From the NCBI GenBank assembly GCA_963762605.1, contig CAVXLJ010000017.1:343364-407363 (forward strand): 64,000 nt of DNA, given 5' to 3'. Of the stretch, positions 19,326 through 30,100 are shown piece by piece. Each line of letters starts with the position of its first letter. Position 1 is the stretch's first letter. This stretch comes from CAVSRC01 sp963762605. GTDB taxonomy: Bacteria > Pseudomonadota > Alphaproteobacteria > Rhizobiales > Kaistiaceae. The position numbers and the translations under genes were made by a program. The notes below the pieces were generated by a model, which did not search any database, was not told the origin of the DNA, and saw only the letters and a list, made by a program, of their open reading frames with translations.

Positions 19326-22300
19326 ATGACGGGGCGACAGAGAATCCTGCCGGTCCGTCGCGAATATAATCGCTGGGTCGCCAACCAGACGCTGGAAGAT
19401 TATGCGCTGCGCTTCACCGCCAAGAGCGCTCGGCGCTGGTCGACGCCGCGGGTGGCGCAGACCGCCATCGGCGCCATCTCCTTCCTGGCGCTGGAAGCGA
19501 TCGGCGGCTCGATCACGCTCTCCTACGGCGTCACCAATACCATCGCGGCCACGATCGTCGCCGGCATCCTTTTGTTCCTCACCGGCGTGCCGGTGGCGCG
19601 TTACGCCTCGCGTTATGGCGTCGATATCGATCTGCTCACCCGCGGCGCCGGCTTCGGCTATATCGGCTCGACCATCACCTCGCTGATCTACGCCACCTTC
19701 ACCTTCATCCTGTTCGCCATCGAAGCCTCGATCATGTCGACTGCGCTGCAGGTGTGCTTCGGCGTTCCGCTGCCCATCGGCTATGTCATCAGCGCCGTCG
19801 CGGTCATCCCGCTGGTCACCCACGGCATGACGCGAATCAGCCGTTTCCAACTCATTACCCAGCCCCTGTGGATCGGCCTCAACATCCTGCCGGTCGGCTT
19901 CATCGCCTGGCAGGACTGGGGGAGCTTCGAGATCTGGCGCAACTTCCCCGGCCTCGGCGGCGGCGACGCCGGCTTCGACCTGTTGAAGTTCGGCGCCGCG
20001 GCTTCGGTGATCCTGGCGCTGATGCCGCAGATCGGCGAGCAGGTGGACGTGCTGCGCTTCATGCCCGTCGGGGGCGCCAGCAAGCGCGGCTGGATCGGGG
20101 CGCTGCTCGCCGGGCCCGGCTGGGTGGTGCTCGGCGCACCGAAACTGCTGTTCGGCTCGTTCCTGGCGGTCCTGGCGCTCAGCCACGCCGTGCCGGCCGA
20201 GCACGCCGCCGAGCCCGCCCAGATGTACCGGGTTGCCTTTGGTTACGTCATTCCGTGGCGGGATTTTGTGCTGCTGTTGACCGCCGCCTTCGTGGTGGTG
20301 TCGCAGCTCAAGATCAACGTGATGAACGCCTATGCCGGGTCGCTGGCCTGGTCGAACTTCTTCTCGCGGCTGACCCACTCGCATCCCGGCCGCGTCGTCT
20401 GGCTGGTCTTCAACGTGGCGATCGCGCTGGTGCTGATGGAACTCGGCATCTACACGGCGCTGGAGATGATCCTCGGCCTGTTCTCGATCGTCGCCGTCGC
20501 CTGGCTGGGCACCATCGTCGCCGACCTGACCATCAACAAGCGCCTCGGCCTGTCGCCGCCCGGCATCGAGTTCAAGCGCGCCCACCTCTACGACATCAAT
20601 CCGGTCGGCGTCGGTTCCATGGGCATATCGGCGGCGCTGGCTCTGTTCTCCGCTACCGGCGTCTTCGGCCCGACGGCGAAGGCGCTTGCCGTCTTCATCG
20701 CGCTGTTGGTGCCCTTCTTCGCCGCGCCGGCGATCGCCTGGGCGACCAAGGGCAAGTACTACCTGGCCCGCAAGCCGCGGGCGAAATGGCAGGGGCGCAG
20801 CGAAATCCGCTGCACCGTCTGCGACCTCGAATTCGAGCCCGAGGATACCGCCTATTGCCCGGCCTATTCGGGGCCGATCTGCTCGCTGTGCTGCTCGCTC
20901 GATGCCCGCTGCAACGACCTGTGCAAGCCGAAAGCGCGGCTCCAGGCGCAGGCGGCCAGCGTCGTCGCCGCGTTGCTGCCGGCCTCGCTCACCGCGCGCA
21001 TCAGCCCGCGCATCGTCCAGTTCTTCGGCCTGCTCACCGTCTTCATGCTGCTCATCAGCGCCGCGCTCTGCCTTGTCTATTTTCAGGTGACGAGCGCCGC
21101 CCCGGCCTATGCCGACACGGTCGCCCGCTCGCTGTGGGCGGCCTTCTTCATCCTCCTGATCGTCGCCGGCATCCTCGCCTGGTTCCTGGTTCTGGCCCAT
21201 GAGAGCCGCCGCGTCGCCCAGGAGGAATCGGCGCGCCAGACCACACTGCTCCTGCGCGAGATCGAGGCGCACAGCCGCACTGACGCGGCCTTGCAGAAGG
21301 CCAAGGAGGTGGCCGAGGCCGCCAACCTCGCCAAGAGCCGCTACCTGGTGGGCTTGAGCCACGAATTGCGCACGCCGCTCAACTCGGTCTTCGGCTATAC
21401 CCAGATTCTGGAACGCGACGCCGCGATACCGCCTGAGCAAAAAGGCCGCGTTCACGTCATCCGGCGGAGCGCCGAGCACCTCTCCGGCCTCATCGATGGC
21501 CTGCTCGAAATCTCCAAGATCGAGACCGGCCGCCTGCAGCTGCAGAGGAACGAAATCCATCTCGACGAGTTCCTGACCGACATCGTCGAGATGTTCCGGC
21601 CGCAGGCCGAAGCCAAGGGGCTGGCCTTCCACTACATCAAGCCGGAGACCATGCCGGAGATCGTCTCCACCGACGGCAAGCGGCTGCGCCAGATCCTGGT
21701 CAACCTGTTCTCGAACGCCATCAAGTTCACCGAGAGCGGCCACGTCGCGCTGAAGATCTCGTTCCGCAGCCAGGTGGCAACGCTGACCATCGAGGACACC
21801 GGGGTGGGCATCGCGGCGGAGGACCTGCCCAAGATCTTCGAGCCATTCGAGCGCGGCACCGCCGAGCGCACCAAGCTGGTGCCCGGCACCGGCCTCGGGC
21901 TCACCATCGTCAAGATGCTGGTGAGCCTCATGGGCGGCGACGTCGCGGTCAGGAGCGAGCCTGGAAGGGGCAGCACCTTCGACATTCGCCTGATGCTCTC
22001 CGCGGTCACGCGGAAGCGTCCGTCGGCGGCGCCTCGCCAGCGCATCACCGGCTATGCCGGCGCGCGCCGCTCGGTGCTGGTTGTCGACGACGATCCCGAC
22101 CAGCGCGATCTCATCCGCCAGATTCTCGAACCGATCGGCTTCACTGTTCTGGCAGCGCAAGACGGCGCCGAATGCCTGGCGCTCACCGCCGACCTGCAAG
22201 CCCGATCTCTTCATCCTCGACATCTCCATGCCCGGCATCAACGGCTGGGACCTGGCCAAGGTGCTGCGCCAACGCGGCCAGCGCGGCGCCATCCTGATGC

Positions 22301-22677
22301 TGTCGGCCAATGTCGGCGAAAGCCCGCCGCCGCCCTCGGAAGAGGACGCCCACGATGCGGTGATGGTGAAGCCGTTCGACGTCCAGCGCCTGCTCGACCG
22401 CATCGCCGAGCTCACCGGCCTCGACTGGCAGGACGACGCGGCGCCGCAGAAACCCAACGGCACGCCGGCGCCGGCACTGGTCTCGCCCGGTGCGGAGCAC
22501 GTCGCCGAACTCAAGCGCCTCGGCCGCATCGGCTATGTGCGCGGCATCGAGAGCAAGCTCGACCAGCTCGACTTGCAAGAGCGTAACCGTGCCTTCGTCG
22601 CCGAAATGCGCCGCCACGTGCGCGCCTTCGACTTCCGCCGCTACACGGCGCGCCTTGAGGAGATCGGCGATGAATGA
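19326..22677 (+). CDS. NCS1-permease-fused hybrid histidine kinase, frameshifted as read
   Basis: A 1116-residue sensor when one base is removed. Residues about 1-480 are a complete cytosine/purine/allantoin (NCS1) transporter-like domain with about twelve hydrophobic segments. A cysteine-rich patch follows (about 497-540, CTVC, CSLCC, CNDLC), then two more membrane helices, a coiled region, HisKA with H679 in SHELRTPLNS, and HATPase_c (NLFSNAIKF, DTGVGIAAEDLP, GTGLGL). A receiver domain begins near 912 (VLVVDDDPDQRDL). An extra A at 22198-22199 shifts the frame inside the receiver; the missing part (PDLFILDISMPGINGWDL... to the TGA at 22675) is intact in the next frame. Divergent from urtABCDE and overlapping the response-regulator gene by 8 bases. 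Likely senses urea, purine or a breakdown product; this is inference. Confidence 0.9.
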
Positions 22678-23590
22678 GCCGGTCAAGGCGCGCGACATCG
22701 TGCTGGTCGTCGACGATTCGCCGGAGACGCTGGGCTTTCTCACCGATGCGCTGGAGAAGTTCGGCGCCACGGTTCTGGTCGCCACCGGTGGCGCGCAGGC
22801 GCTCGACATCGCCGAGCGCATCACGCCGGACATGGTGCTCATGGACGCGGTCATGCCGGGCATGGACGGTTTCGAGACGACGCGGCGCATGAAGCGCAAC
22901 GCGGCGCTCGCCCATGTGCCGGTGATCTTCATGACCGGCCTCTCCGAGACCGAGAACATCGTCGAGGGGCTCGAATCGGGCGGCGTCGACTACGTCACCA
23001 AGCCGATCGTGCTGGACATCCTGTTCGCGCGAATCCGCGTGCATCTGGCCAATGCGCGCACGGCGCAGAGCGCCCGCCTGGCGCTCGACACCGCCGGGCG
23101 GACGCTGCTTGCCGCCAATCGCGACGGCGAAATCCTGTGGTGCACGCCGCAGGCGGTGAAGCTGATCGAGGAGGCGCTGCCGGGATGGGACGGCGTGGTG
23201 GTGCCCGAGCCGCTGCGCACTTGGTTGCGCGGGGTCGGCGACGCACCGGCCAGCATGCCGGCGCCGCCGACGATCGCCATCGACGAGGCGCGCCGGCTGA
23301 TCTTTTCCCTGCTCAGCGCCACGGGCGAAAGCGAGATCCTGTTCCGCATTGCGATCGACGGCGTCGACGCGCAAACGGCGATCCTGCGCAAGCTCTATGC
23401 GGTCACCGGGCGCGAGGCGGAGGTGCTGTTGTGGGTGGCGCAGGGCAAGTCCAACCGCGACATCGGCGAGATCCTGGGGCTCAGCCCGCGCACGGTGAAC
23501 AAGCACCTCGAAACAATCTACCAGAAGCTCGGCGTCGAGAACCGCGCCTCGGCTGCGATCGCCGCCGTCAAGGCGCTCGACGAGCATTGA
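22670..23590 (+). CDS. Response regulator with LuxR-type DNA-binding domain
   Basis: A 306-residue protein. The receiver (about 9-125) has D15/D16, phospho-acceptor D59, T89 and K111. A middle region of about 110 residues (130-240) has no recognised domain but contains ANRDGEILWCTPQAV, resembling a PAS-like fold. A GerE/LuxR helix-turn-helix (243-303, TGREAEVLLWVAQGKSN) ends the protein. The ATG overlaps the end of the kinase gene by 8 bases, so it is the kinase's partner. Probable targets are the divergent urt operon and its own operon. Confidence 0.9.
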   Translation: MNEPVKARDIVLVVDDSPETLGFLTDALEKFGATVLVATGGAQALDIAERITPDMVLMDAVMPGMDGFETTRRMKRNAALAHVPVIFMTGLSETENIVEGLESGGVDYVTKPIVLDILFARIRVHLANARTAQSARLALDTAGRTLLAANRDGEILWCTPQAVKLIEEALPGWDGVVVPEPLRTWLRGVGDAPASMPAPPTIAIDEARRLIFSLLSATGESEILFRIAIDGVDAQTAILRKLYAVTGREAEVLLWVAQGKSNRDIGEILGLSPRTVNKHLETIYQKLGVENRASAAIAAVKALDEH

Positions 23591-23604
23591 GATCGGGGGC
23601 CAGA

Positions 23605-24645
23605 CTACCCAACAATTTCCATGATTGTGGGCCAAAGACTTGCTAGCAGCTCGTGGGCAGGCATGTTCAGGAGGCGTAATCTCTCTGGGTGAACAAGCAA
23701 CGATTCGGAGATTAACCGACCCACGGCACCGTTGTTTTCGTCATGAATACCCTGCTTCGTTGCAAGGACTGTCGGCTCCGGGTCATTTCGCGCGTCCCTT
23801 TGTTCGCCTATCGACAGAAGCTCCATGTTTTGCCTGTGGTATCCAAAGCCGAGGAACACCACCAAGTGCGCGTTTCTCAGTGCGCCCGATATTTCCTCTC
23901 CCAGTGAGGTGTCCGTGAAACCCTCGGTGAACGTGCGTATGTTGTTGGCCGCTCGGACGATTATTTGGTGGCGATCCGTCCTCTGGCCAAACCAGATGCC
24001 GTCCTGCGCCTGCCAGGGCAGCGGCCCCAAACTACCATAGGGGCGAAGGATTCGAAGCTTGGCGACCGCCGACCTCGCCGCTTCTTCATCGGCCGCGCCG
24101 TGGCGCTGAAGGCTCAGATAGAGGAATTGTTCGAGACTTCGATCATAGTTGAAATTGATGATGGCCACGTTGTCGAAAGCCGTGTCGATTTCTCCGCGCC
24201 GTAGGCCGGCAAGCGCAAGCGACGCGAACTGAAACAACCAATTGTCTGGTGGCGGGTCAAAGGCGCTAAGATCTGCCCGGCCCTCGCCGCCGATGACTCC
24301 GGACGAGCCTTCCGCATTCAGAATACGGTGGGCAACCGCCAGCTTCCCAAGACGAACGGCCAACTCGTCAGATGACAGGAAATGCAGAGCCTCGTCGACT
24401 GAGGGCTGGAGTTTGAGCACGGGTGACAGCCGGACGCCCGCCTCACGCATTGGATTGATGTTGCCCCCAGAGACGATTCGCATCGCGTCGACAACATCCG
24501 GCGATCCTGAGGCCAGCTCGCTGTAGTGTTTGAAACGGATGTCGACATCCTTCGCGAGTTGCATTCGCAGCTGGGCACCGGTTGGCAGACCAACTTCCGA
24601 GCTGGCTCCAGCACCAACAACAAAGACCACAGGCTTCCGTATCAT
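23605..24645 (-). CDS. SIR2-like NAD-binding fold protein
   Basis: A 346-residue soluble protein. The glycine-rich nucleotide motif FVVGAGASSEVGLPTG lies at residues 8-23, INFNYDRSLEQ at 163-173, and LVVFLGFGYHRQN at 261-273, the pattern of the SIR2-like family found in many antiphage and stress-related genes. The usual histidine-glycine motif appears as PYGSLG (202-207), so the catalytic histidine of classical sirtuins seems replaced by tyrosine. Start could be 24645 or 24663; neither has a good ribosome-binding site. It stands alone, convergent with the response-regulator gene, and is less GC-rich than its neighbours, suggesting transfer. NADase, deacylase or inert sensor cannot be decided. 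Confidence 0.75.
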   Translation of the reverse strand: MIRKPVVFVVGAGASSEVGLPTGAQLRMQLAKDVDIRFKHYSELASGSPDVVDAMRIVSGGNINPMREAGVRLSPVLKLQPSVDEALHFLSSDELAVRLGKLAVAHRILNAEGSSGVIGGEGRADLSAFDPPPDNWLFQFASLALAGLRRGEIDTAFDNVAIINFNYDRSLEQFLYLSLQRHGAADEEAARSAVAKLRILRPYGSLGPLPWQAQDGIWFGQRTDRHQIIVRAANNIRTFTEGFTDTSLGEEISGALRNAHLVVFLGFGYHRQNMELLSIGEQRDARNDPEPTVLATKQGIHDENNGAVGRLISESLLVHPERLRLLNMPAHELLASLWPTIMEIVG

Positions 24646-24741
24646 CGAAAATCGCCTACACATTCGAAGCGCCCGACCAGAGGTGGCGCATCCAATACGC
24701 TGCACGATTGTCGGATTTTCAACTAGCGGGGTCGCTGTTCG

Positions 24742-24775
24742 GTTATAGACGCCCCCTCGACGACGCGTCTATAAC
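24742..24775. repeat. Perfect inverted repeat upstream of the SIR2-like gene
   Basis: Arms 24742-24752 and 24765-24775 (GTTATAGACGC and its complement) are perfectly complementary over 11 bases with a 12-base spacer. It lies about 80-95 bases upstream of the SIR2-like start and 47 bases beyond the pbpC stop. It could be the terminator stem of the macroglobulin-pbpC operon, although no T tract follows, or an operator for the SIR2-like gene. Confidence 0.65.
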
Positions 24776-24821
24776 GCGCCGCCACGGCGCCGACGATGAG
24801 GAGCAGCCTCTTCACCGCCCC

Positions 24822-26963
24822 CTACTCCACCCTGACCGTCACGCGGTCGGACTTGCCGTCGCGGTCGACCACCGAGAGGGTGACGAAGCCGGGGCCGTCG
24901 GGCTTCCACTGCTCGGAGCGGGCGAAGGGCGTGCGCGCTATAGGTGAGCCGTTGACGAACCAGGTGAAGGGCGGCGCGCCGTTCCTCACCTTGATGACCA
25001 GCGGTTCGGGATCGCCCTCGGCAATACCGAGATCGACCGAAACGCCGTCACGCGGATAGGCGATCACCGGATCATCCTGGCGCTGCTCGAAGGTCGCCTG
25101 GCCGGGATCGCGGAAATAACGCAAGGGGCGGGGAAGCGCCGCGGTCGAGGAGACGGTGAGCACGCCGGGCGGCGCCCGCCGCAGCGGCGCGCGCTTCGCT
25201 CCGATGCGGTCGAAGGCTTCAAACAGGATGGGCGCGGCGCTGACGATGCCCGACAGGCCGGGCACCGGCGTGCCGTCCGGCCGGCCGACCCAGACGCCGA
25301 CCACGTTGGCGCCGTCAAAGCCGACCGCCCAGGCGTCGCGATAGCCGTAGGAGGTGCCGGTCTTGTAGGCGATGCGGCCGGCGATGCCATTCAACGGCGG
25401 CGGCACGCCCTGCAGGATGTCGGAAACGTACCAGGCGGCGCTCGGCGAGAGCACCGGCGCGCCGGAGAGCGCATCGGGCGGATCGCCGACGCCGTCCTTG
25501 AGCGCCACCGCCGTGCCGCCGCGGGCGATCGCCGCATAGAGCGAGACGAGATCGCGCAGCGTCACGCCAACGCCACCGAGCCCGATGGCCAGGCCCGGCG
25601 CCGAGCTGTCTGGCAACTCGGCATGGACGGCGGCGCGCTTCAGCCGCGCCACCAGCCGTGCCGGGCCGACGGCATTGAGTGCCACGATCGCCGGCACGTT
25701 GAGCGATTCCTGCAATGCCTCGCGCACGGTCACCGTGCCGCGATGGAAGCCGTCGAAGTTCTTCGGTGCGTAGCCGCCGAAGCCGGTCGGCCGGTCCTCG
25801 ATCAGCGTCTCCGGCAATGCGAGGCCCTGCTCGAAGGCGAGACCGTAGATCAACGGCTTCAACGTCGAGCCGGGCGAGCGGACGGCGCGGGTCATGTCGA
25901 CATGGCCGTCGCGCTCGTCCTCGAACAGACCGGCCGAGCCAACCGAGGCGAGGATGTCGCCGCTGGCTTCGTCGGCGACGAGGATGGCGATGGAGAGTTT
26001 CGGCCCGAGGCCGGCAACGCGGTCACCGGCGAGTTGTTCCAGCGAAGCCTGCAGGTCGCGGTCGATGGTCAGGCGATGCACCGGAGCGCCGGGTTCGGCG
26101 GCAACCGCCTGCAGGGCGAGATGCGGCGCCAACAGGGGAAAGGGCTTGCGCGCCGTGGGCACGCGCTCGCTCGCCGCAGCCTCCGCCGCCTGCCTGTCGG
26201 TGACGCCTTCCGCCACCAGACGGTCGAGCACACGATCGCGCGCCGCACGGGCGGCCGCAACATCGTGGTCGGGCCGGCGCGCTTCCGGCGATTGCGGCAG
26301 GGCGACGAGAAGGGCCGCCTCGGCCGTGGTCAGGCGCTTCGGCTCCTTGCCGAAATAGGCCAGCGATGCGGCGCGTACGCCCTCGATATTGCCGCCATAA
26401 GGCGCCAGCAGCAGATAGAGGTTGAGGATCTCGTCCTTGCTGAAGCGCCTCTCCAGCTTCTCGGCGAGCGCGATCTGGCGCAGCTTGCCCATCACCGAGC
26501 GGGTGCTGTCGCCGTCGATCAGGCGGGCCACCTGCATGGTCAGCGTCGAGCCGCCGGAGACGATATGCCCGCCGGCAAGCACGAACTGCCCGGCGGCGCG
26601 CACCAGCGCGGCCAGGTCGACGCCGCCATGCTCATAGAAGTGCTGATCCTCGTAGCCGATCAGCATCTTGAGGAATTTCGGATCGACGTCGGCCCTGGTC
26701 ACCGGCAGGCGCCAGCGCCCGTCGGCGATGGTGAAGGGGCGGAGCAGCTTGCCGTCGCGATCGACGACGATGGTCGAGGTGGCGATGGCCTTCGAATCGG
26801 GCAGCGGCGGCAGGGAGGCTTCGATGGTGCGCCAGAGGATGGTCCCGCCGATGGCGGCGGCTATGGCGCCGACTGCAACCACCGTCGCGGCGATCAGAGC
26901 GAAGCGACGCCATCTTCGTCCCCTCCCCCGCCAAACACGGGCCTGCCCGTGTTTGGATTCCAT
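24822..26963 (-). CDS. pbpC: Penicillin-binding protein 1C
   Basis: A 713-residue bifunctional peptidoglycan synthase anchored by one N-terminal membrane helix (about 21-42). The glycosyltransferase domain has catalytic E105 in EDQHFYEHGG plus GGSTLTMQVARLI. The transpeptidase has S366 and K369 in SPGSTLKP, an ESLN box and the K534 KTGTS box. A C-terminal BiPBP_C domain follows. The open frame extends to 27188, but that extension (SPLAGEGGPRSGPGEG and similar) is translated intergenic repeat. The ATG at 26963 itself lies inside a repeat hairpin, so the native start is uncertain. It follows the macroglobulin gene, its usual partner. Confidence 0.88.
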   Translation of the reverse strand: MESKHGQARVWRGRGRRWRRFALIAATVVAVGAIAAAIGGTILWRTIEASLPPLPDSKAIATSTIVVDRDGKLLRPFTIADGRWRLPVTRADVDPKFLKMLIGYEDQHFYEHGGVDLAALVRAAGQFVLAGGHIVSGGSTLTMQVARLIDGDSTRSVMGKLRQIALAEKLERRFSKDEILNLYLLLAPYGGNIEGVRAASLAYFGKEPKRLTTAEAALLVALPQSPEARRPDHDVAAARAARDRVLDRLVAEGVTDRQAAEAAASERVPTARKPFPLLAPHLALQAVAAEPGAPVHRLTIDRDLQASLEQLAGDRVAGLGPKLSIAILVADEASGDILASVGSAGLFEDERDGHVDMTRAVRSPGSTLKPLIYGLAFEQGLALPETLIEDRPTGFGGYAPKNFDGFHRGTVTVREALQESLNVPAIVALNAVGPARLVARLKRAAVHAELPDSSAPGLAIGLGGVGVTLRDLVSLYAAIARGGTAVALKDGVGDPPDALSGAPVLSPSAAWYVSDILQGVPPPLNGIAGRIAYKTGTSYGYRDAWAVGFDGANVVGVWVGRPDGTPVPGLSGIVSAAPILFEAFDRIGAKRAPLRRAPPGVLTVSSTAALPRPLRYFRDPGQATFEQRQDDPVIAYPRDGVSVDLGIAEGDPEPLVIKVRNGAPPFTWFVNGSPIARTPFARSEQWKPDGPGFVTLSVVDRDGKSDRVTVRVE

Positions 26964-27089
26964 GATGCCAAAGTCGGAAACATCCGACTTTGGTGGGGGA
27001 GGGACAGGGTGAGGGGTAATGGCGAGGCCGTGCCCGCACCCCTCACCCGGACCGCTGCGCGGTCCACCCTCTCCCGCAAGGGGAGAGGG
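26931..27089. repeat. Intergenic mosaic of three palindromes
   Basis: Three strong hairpins in series: 26931-26956 (perfect 12-bp stem), 26968-26993 (perfect 11-bp stem) and 27067-27089 (9-bp stem). They lie between macroglobulin and pbpC and overlap the first codons of pbpC. The composition and layout resemble the mosaic palindromic repeats of rhizobial genomes. Confidence 0.8.
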
Positions 27090-27188
27090 TTCGGCTCCGT
27101 GCCACATGCCATCGCCCTGCTCCGCAAGGCGGGAGAGGGAGTCCGTGGTGGGCGTCTCGGCCATTCGGCGCGTCCCGTGCTCGCCCAC

Positions 27189-30100
27189 CTACCGCGTCGG
27201 GCCGACCACCTCGACCGTGGTGGTGGCGGTGCGGGCGCTGAACTCCGGACGGTACATGTCCTCCACCGTCGCCGCCGGATAGGTGAACGTGCCGGGCGAC
27301 ACGGCGCGCACCGAATAGGCCACCGTATATTGCGTCGGGCCGCCGTCCTGGCGGTTGATGGCCGCGACGAAGCGGTCGCTCAGCGCCTCGGTGTGGTCGG
27401 CCGTGTTGGTCTTGAGCCAGTCTAGGCTCACCGTGCTGCCCGATGCCGAGATGTCCGGGTTCTCGATCTCGAAGCCGGCGGGGATCGGATCGACCACCAG
27501 CAGGCGGCCACCGGCCTCGTGCTCGGCGGTGACGGTGAGCGCCACGACAAAGCGGTCGTTCTGGCCGACCGTCGCAATGTCGACCGGCTTGCCGTCGGGC
27601 GTATAGACGGTGCGCTCGATGGTGTAGCCGTTGCCGCCGGCCGGTTCGGGCGTCAACGGGACGCCGGTTGCCGACACGACGGCTTCAAGCGGCTCGCTGC
27701 CGAGATTGGTGATCTTGACCGGCTTGGCGGCCAGCGCCTCGCCGAGGTAGCGACGGAAGAGCGGCGCGGCGATCGTCTGGCCGTCGATCGAGAAATCGGT
27801 CTTGGCCGAGTCCTTGATGAGCGCGGCGGCGGCGAGCAGCATCCAGGAATCTTCCTGGGTGCTGGTGGTGCGCTGGTCGCGCTCCATCGCCGCGATCCTC
27901 AGTGCCAGGCTGTGCAGATCGACCGAGCCGACCTCGGTCTCGGCGGCGAGCGTCAGCACCGCGGCACCGTCTCTGAGCGAGGTGCCGTAATCGCTGCGCC
28001 AGCCCTGCGCGGCCGTCTTGCGGTCGAGATCGGCCATGGCTGATGCGAAGGCGCGTCCGGCGCGCACGCGGTCGCCATAGAGCGCCATCGCCGCGCCAAG
28101 CTGTGCCTTGGCCAATGGCGTGGCGAAAGCGTCGAGCTTGGAGTCGGTGTAGTAGCGCAGGTCGCCGATGGCCGCGCGGCCGGCACGCGCCAGCACATAG
28201 AGCGCATAGGCGATGCCCTCGCCGCCCTTGTCGAAGTCATTGGCATAGGCGACGCCGTTGGCCAGATTGTCGAGCGCGATGGTGCGTGCCACGTCGGGCA
28301 CGTCGTAGCCCTTCTCCGCCGCGCGGGTGAGGAAGTCGGTGACGTAGGCATCAAGCCATAGGTCACCGCCGGCATCGTACGGACCCCACAGGCCGAAGGC
28401 GCCCGAAGCCGCCTGGTCGGCAAGCACGCCGCGGATCGCATCCTGCACGCGCTCGCGGATCTTGGCGTCGGCGGCGATGCCGACCGAGGCGGCAACATCG
28501 TCGAGATAGACCAGCGGCATGGCGCGGCTGGTCAATTGCTCGACGCAGCCATAAGGGTAGCGGTCGAGCGCAGCGAGAATGCCGGCAACGTCGAGCGGCC
28601 CGGCGCCGCCGAGCGACACCGCCACCGAGGCGGTGCCCGGCACGAACTCGGAGACAAGCGCATCGTCGATGGTGAGCGCGCCGCCGGCCGCCACCGAGAG
28701 GACGTCGCGATGGGTGATCGGCGACCCCGCCGGGCGGACTCCGAGCGTCAGAGTCGTCGGCCAGGTCTCGCCGGTGGGCGCGGTGAGATCGACCGACACG
28801 TCGAAATCGCCGATGGCCTTCGCCTGGATGGGGATGACGAAGGTGGCGCGCTGCTTTTCGGCCAGCGTCACCGTCCGTTCGGCATCCGCGTCCGGAAAGG
28901 CGATGCCCTCCCCGGTCGCGATCGACAGATGATAGTCGCCGGCCGCGCCGGAGACGTTGTTGATCTCGACCAGCAGGCGCGAGGAATCCTTCATCGCCAG
29001 GAAGCGCGGTATCGACGCCGTCACCACCACCGGATCGCGCACGAAGACATCCTTGCTGGCATGGCCGACGCCGTCCTTCGACCAGGCCATGGCCATGACG
29101 CGCACGGTGCCGTTGAAGTCGGGCACGTCGAAGGTCACCGACGCCTTGCCGCTGTCGTCGACTTTCAGGATGCCCGAGTAGAATGCGAGCAGCTTCTGGG
29201 TCGGCGGCGGCGCCTTGAGCCGCGTCATGCCGCCATCGCCGCCGGAGCGCACGACGCCGGGCACCCCTTGCGTGCGGTCGATGAGGAGACCGTAGACATC
29301 ACGGATCTCCATGCCGAGCTTGCGCTGGCCGAAATACCAGTCGTCCGGCGCCGGCGCCTTGAAGCTGGTGAGGTTGAGGATGCCGACATCGACCGCGGCG
29401 ACGGTGACGTAAGCCTCTTCGCCCGGCGTGAGATTGCCGATCGAGAGGGGGATCGTCATCGGTCCGCGCGGTCGCATCTCGTCGGGCAGGTCGAGCGACA
29501 CCTTCAAGTCGCGATCGCCCGGGTCGACCTTGGCCCAGGTGAGGCCGAGGGCACGCGCCGGCATGCGTTTGGCGGCAATGTCCATCGGCCGATAGAGGGT
29601 CGCGGTGACATAGGCGCCGGGGCCCCACTTCGCGGTCACCGGAAGTTCGACCGTGGTGCCGCCTGCCGGCACGTCCACCGCCTTCATGGCGATCAGCCGG
29701 TCGTCGATGACGCTGATAAGCGCGATGCCGGGGAAGCGCGGATCGAGGCGCAGCCTGGCCGTATCGCCGATGCGATAGGCGGGCTTGTCGAGCGCCACCT
29801 GCAGCGTGTCCGGCGTATCGGAGGAGGACACCGCGCGATACCAGCCGGCATAGAACTCGACGCTGGTCGCAGCCGGATTGTCGCCGTCGTCCTCGATCGT
29901 CAGGCGGTACTGGCCCCAGTCGGTCGGGGCCTCGATGGCGGTCGGCTGATCGACCGTGAAATCGACCGTGCCGCCGGCAACGCGCGACGTATTGGTGACC
30001 AGCTCGTAGGTCCAGCGGCCGTCGGCCCGATACCACTGATAGTCGCTTTCGACGCGCTCCAGCTTCCACCTGAGGCCGGTCTTGGCCATGCGCGTGCCGT

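Noticed and set aside
19284..22529. 1081-codon open frame on the minus strand
   Set aside because: Antisense to the NCS1 kinase, which has clear domains; the antisense product is low-complexity.
26964..27188. 75-residue N-terminal extension of PBP1C
   Set aside because: It is translated palindromic repeat (Pro/Gly-rich, SPLAGEGGPRSG type) without family homology, although the frame is open.
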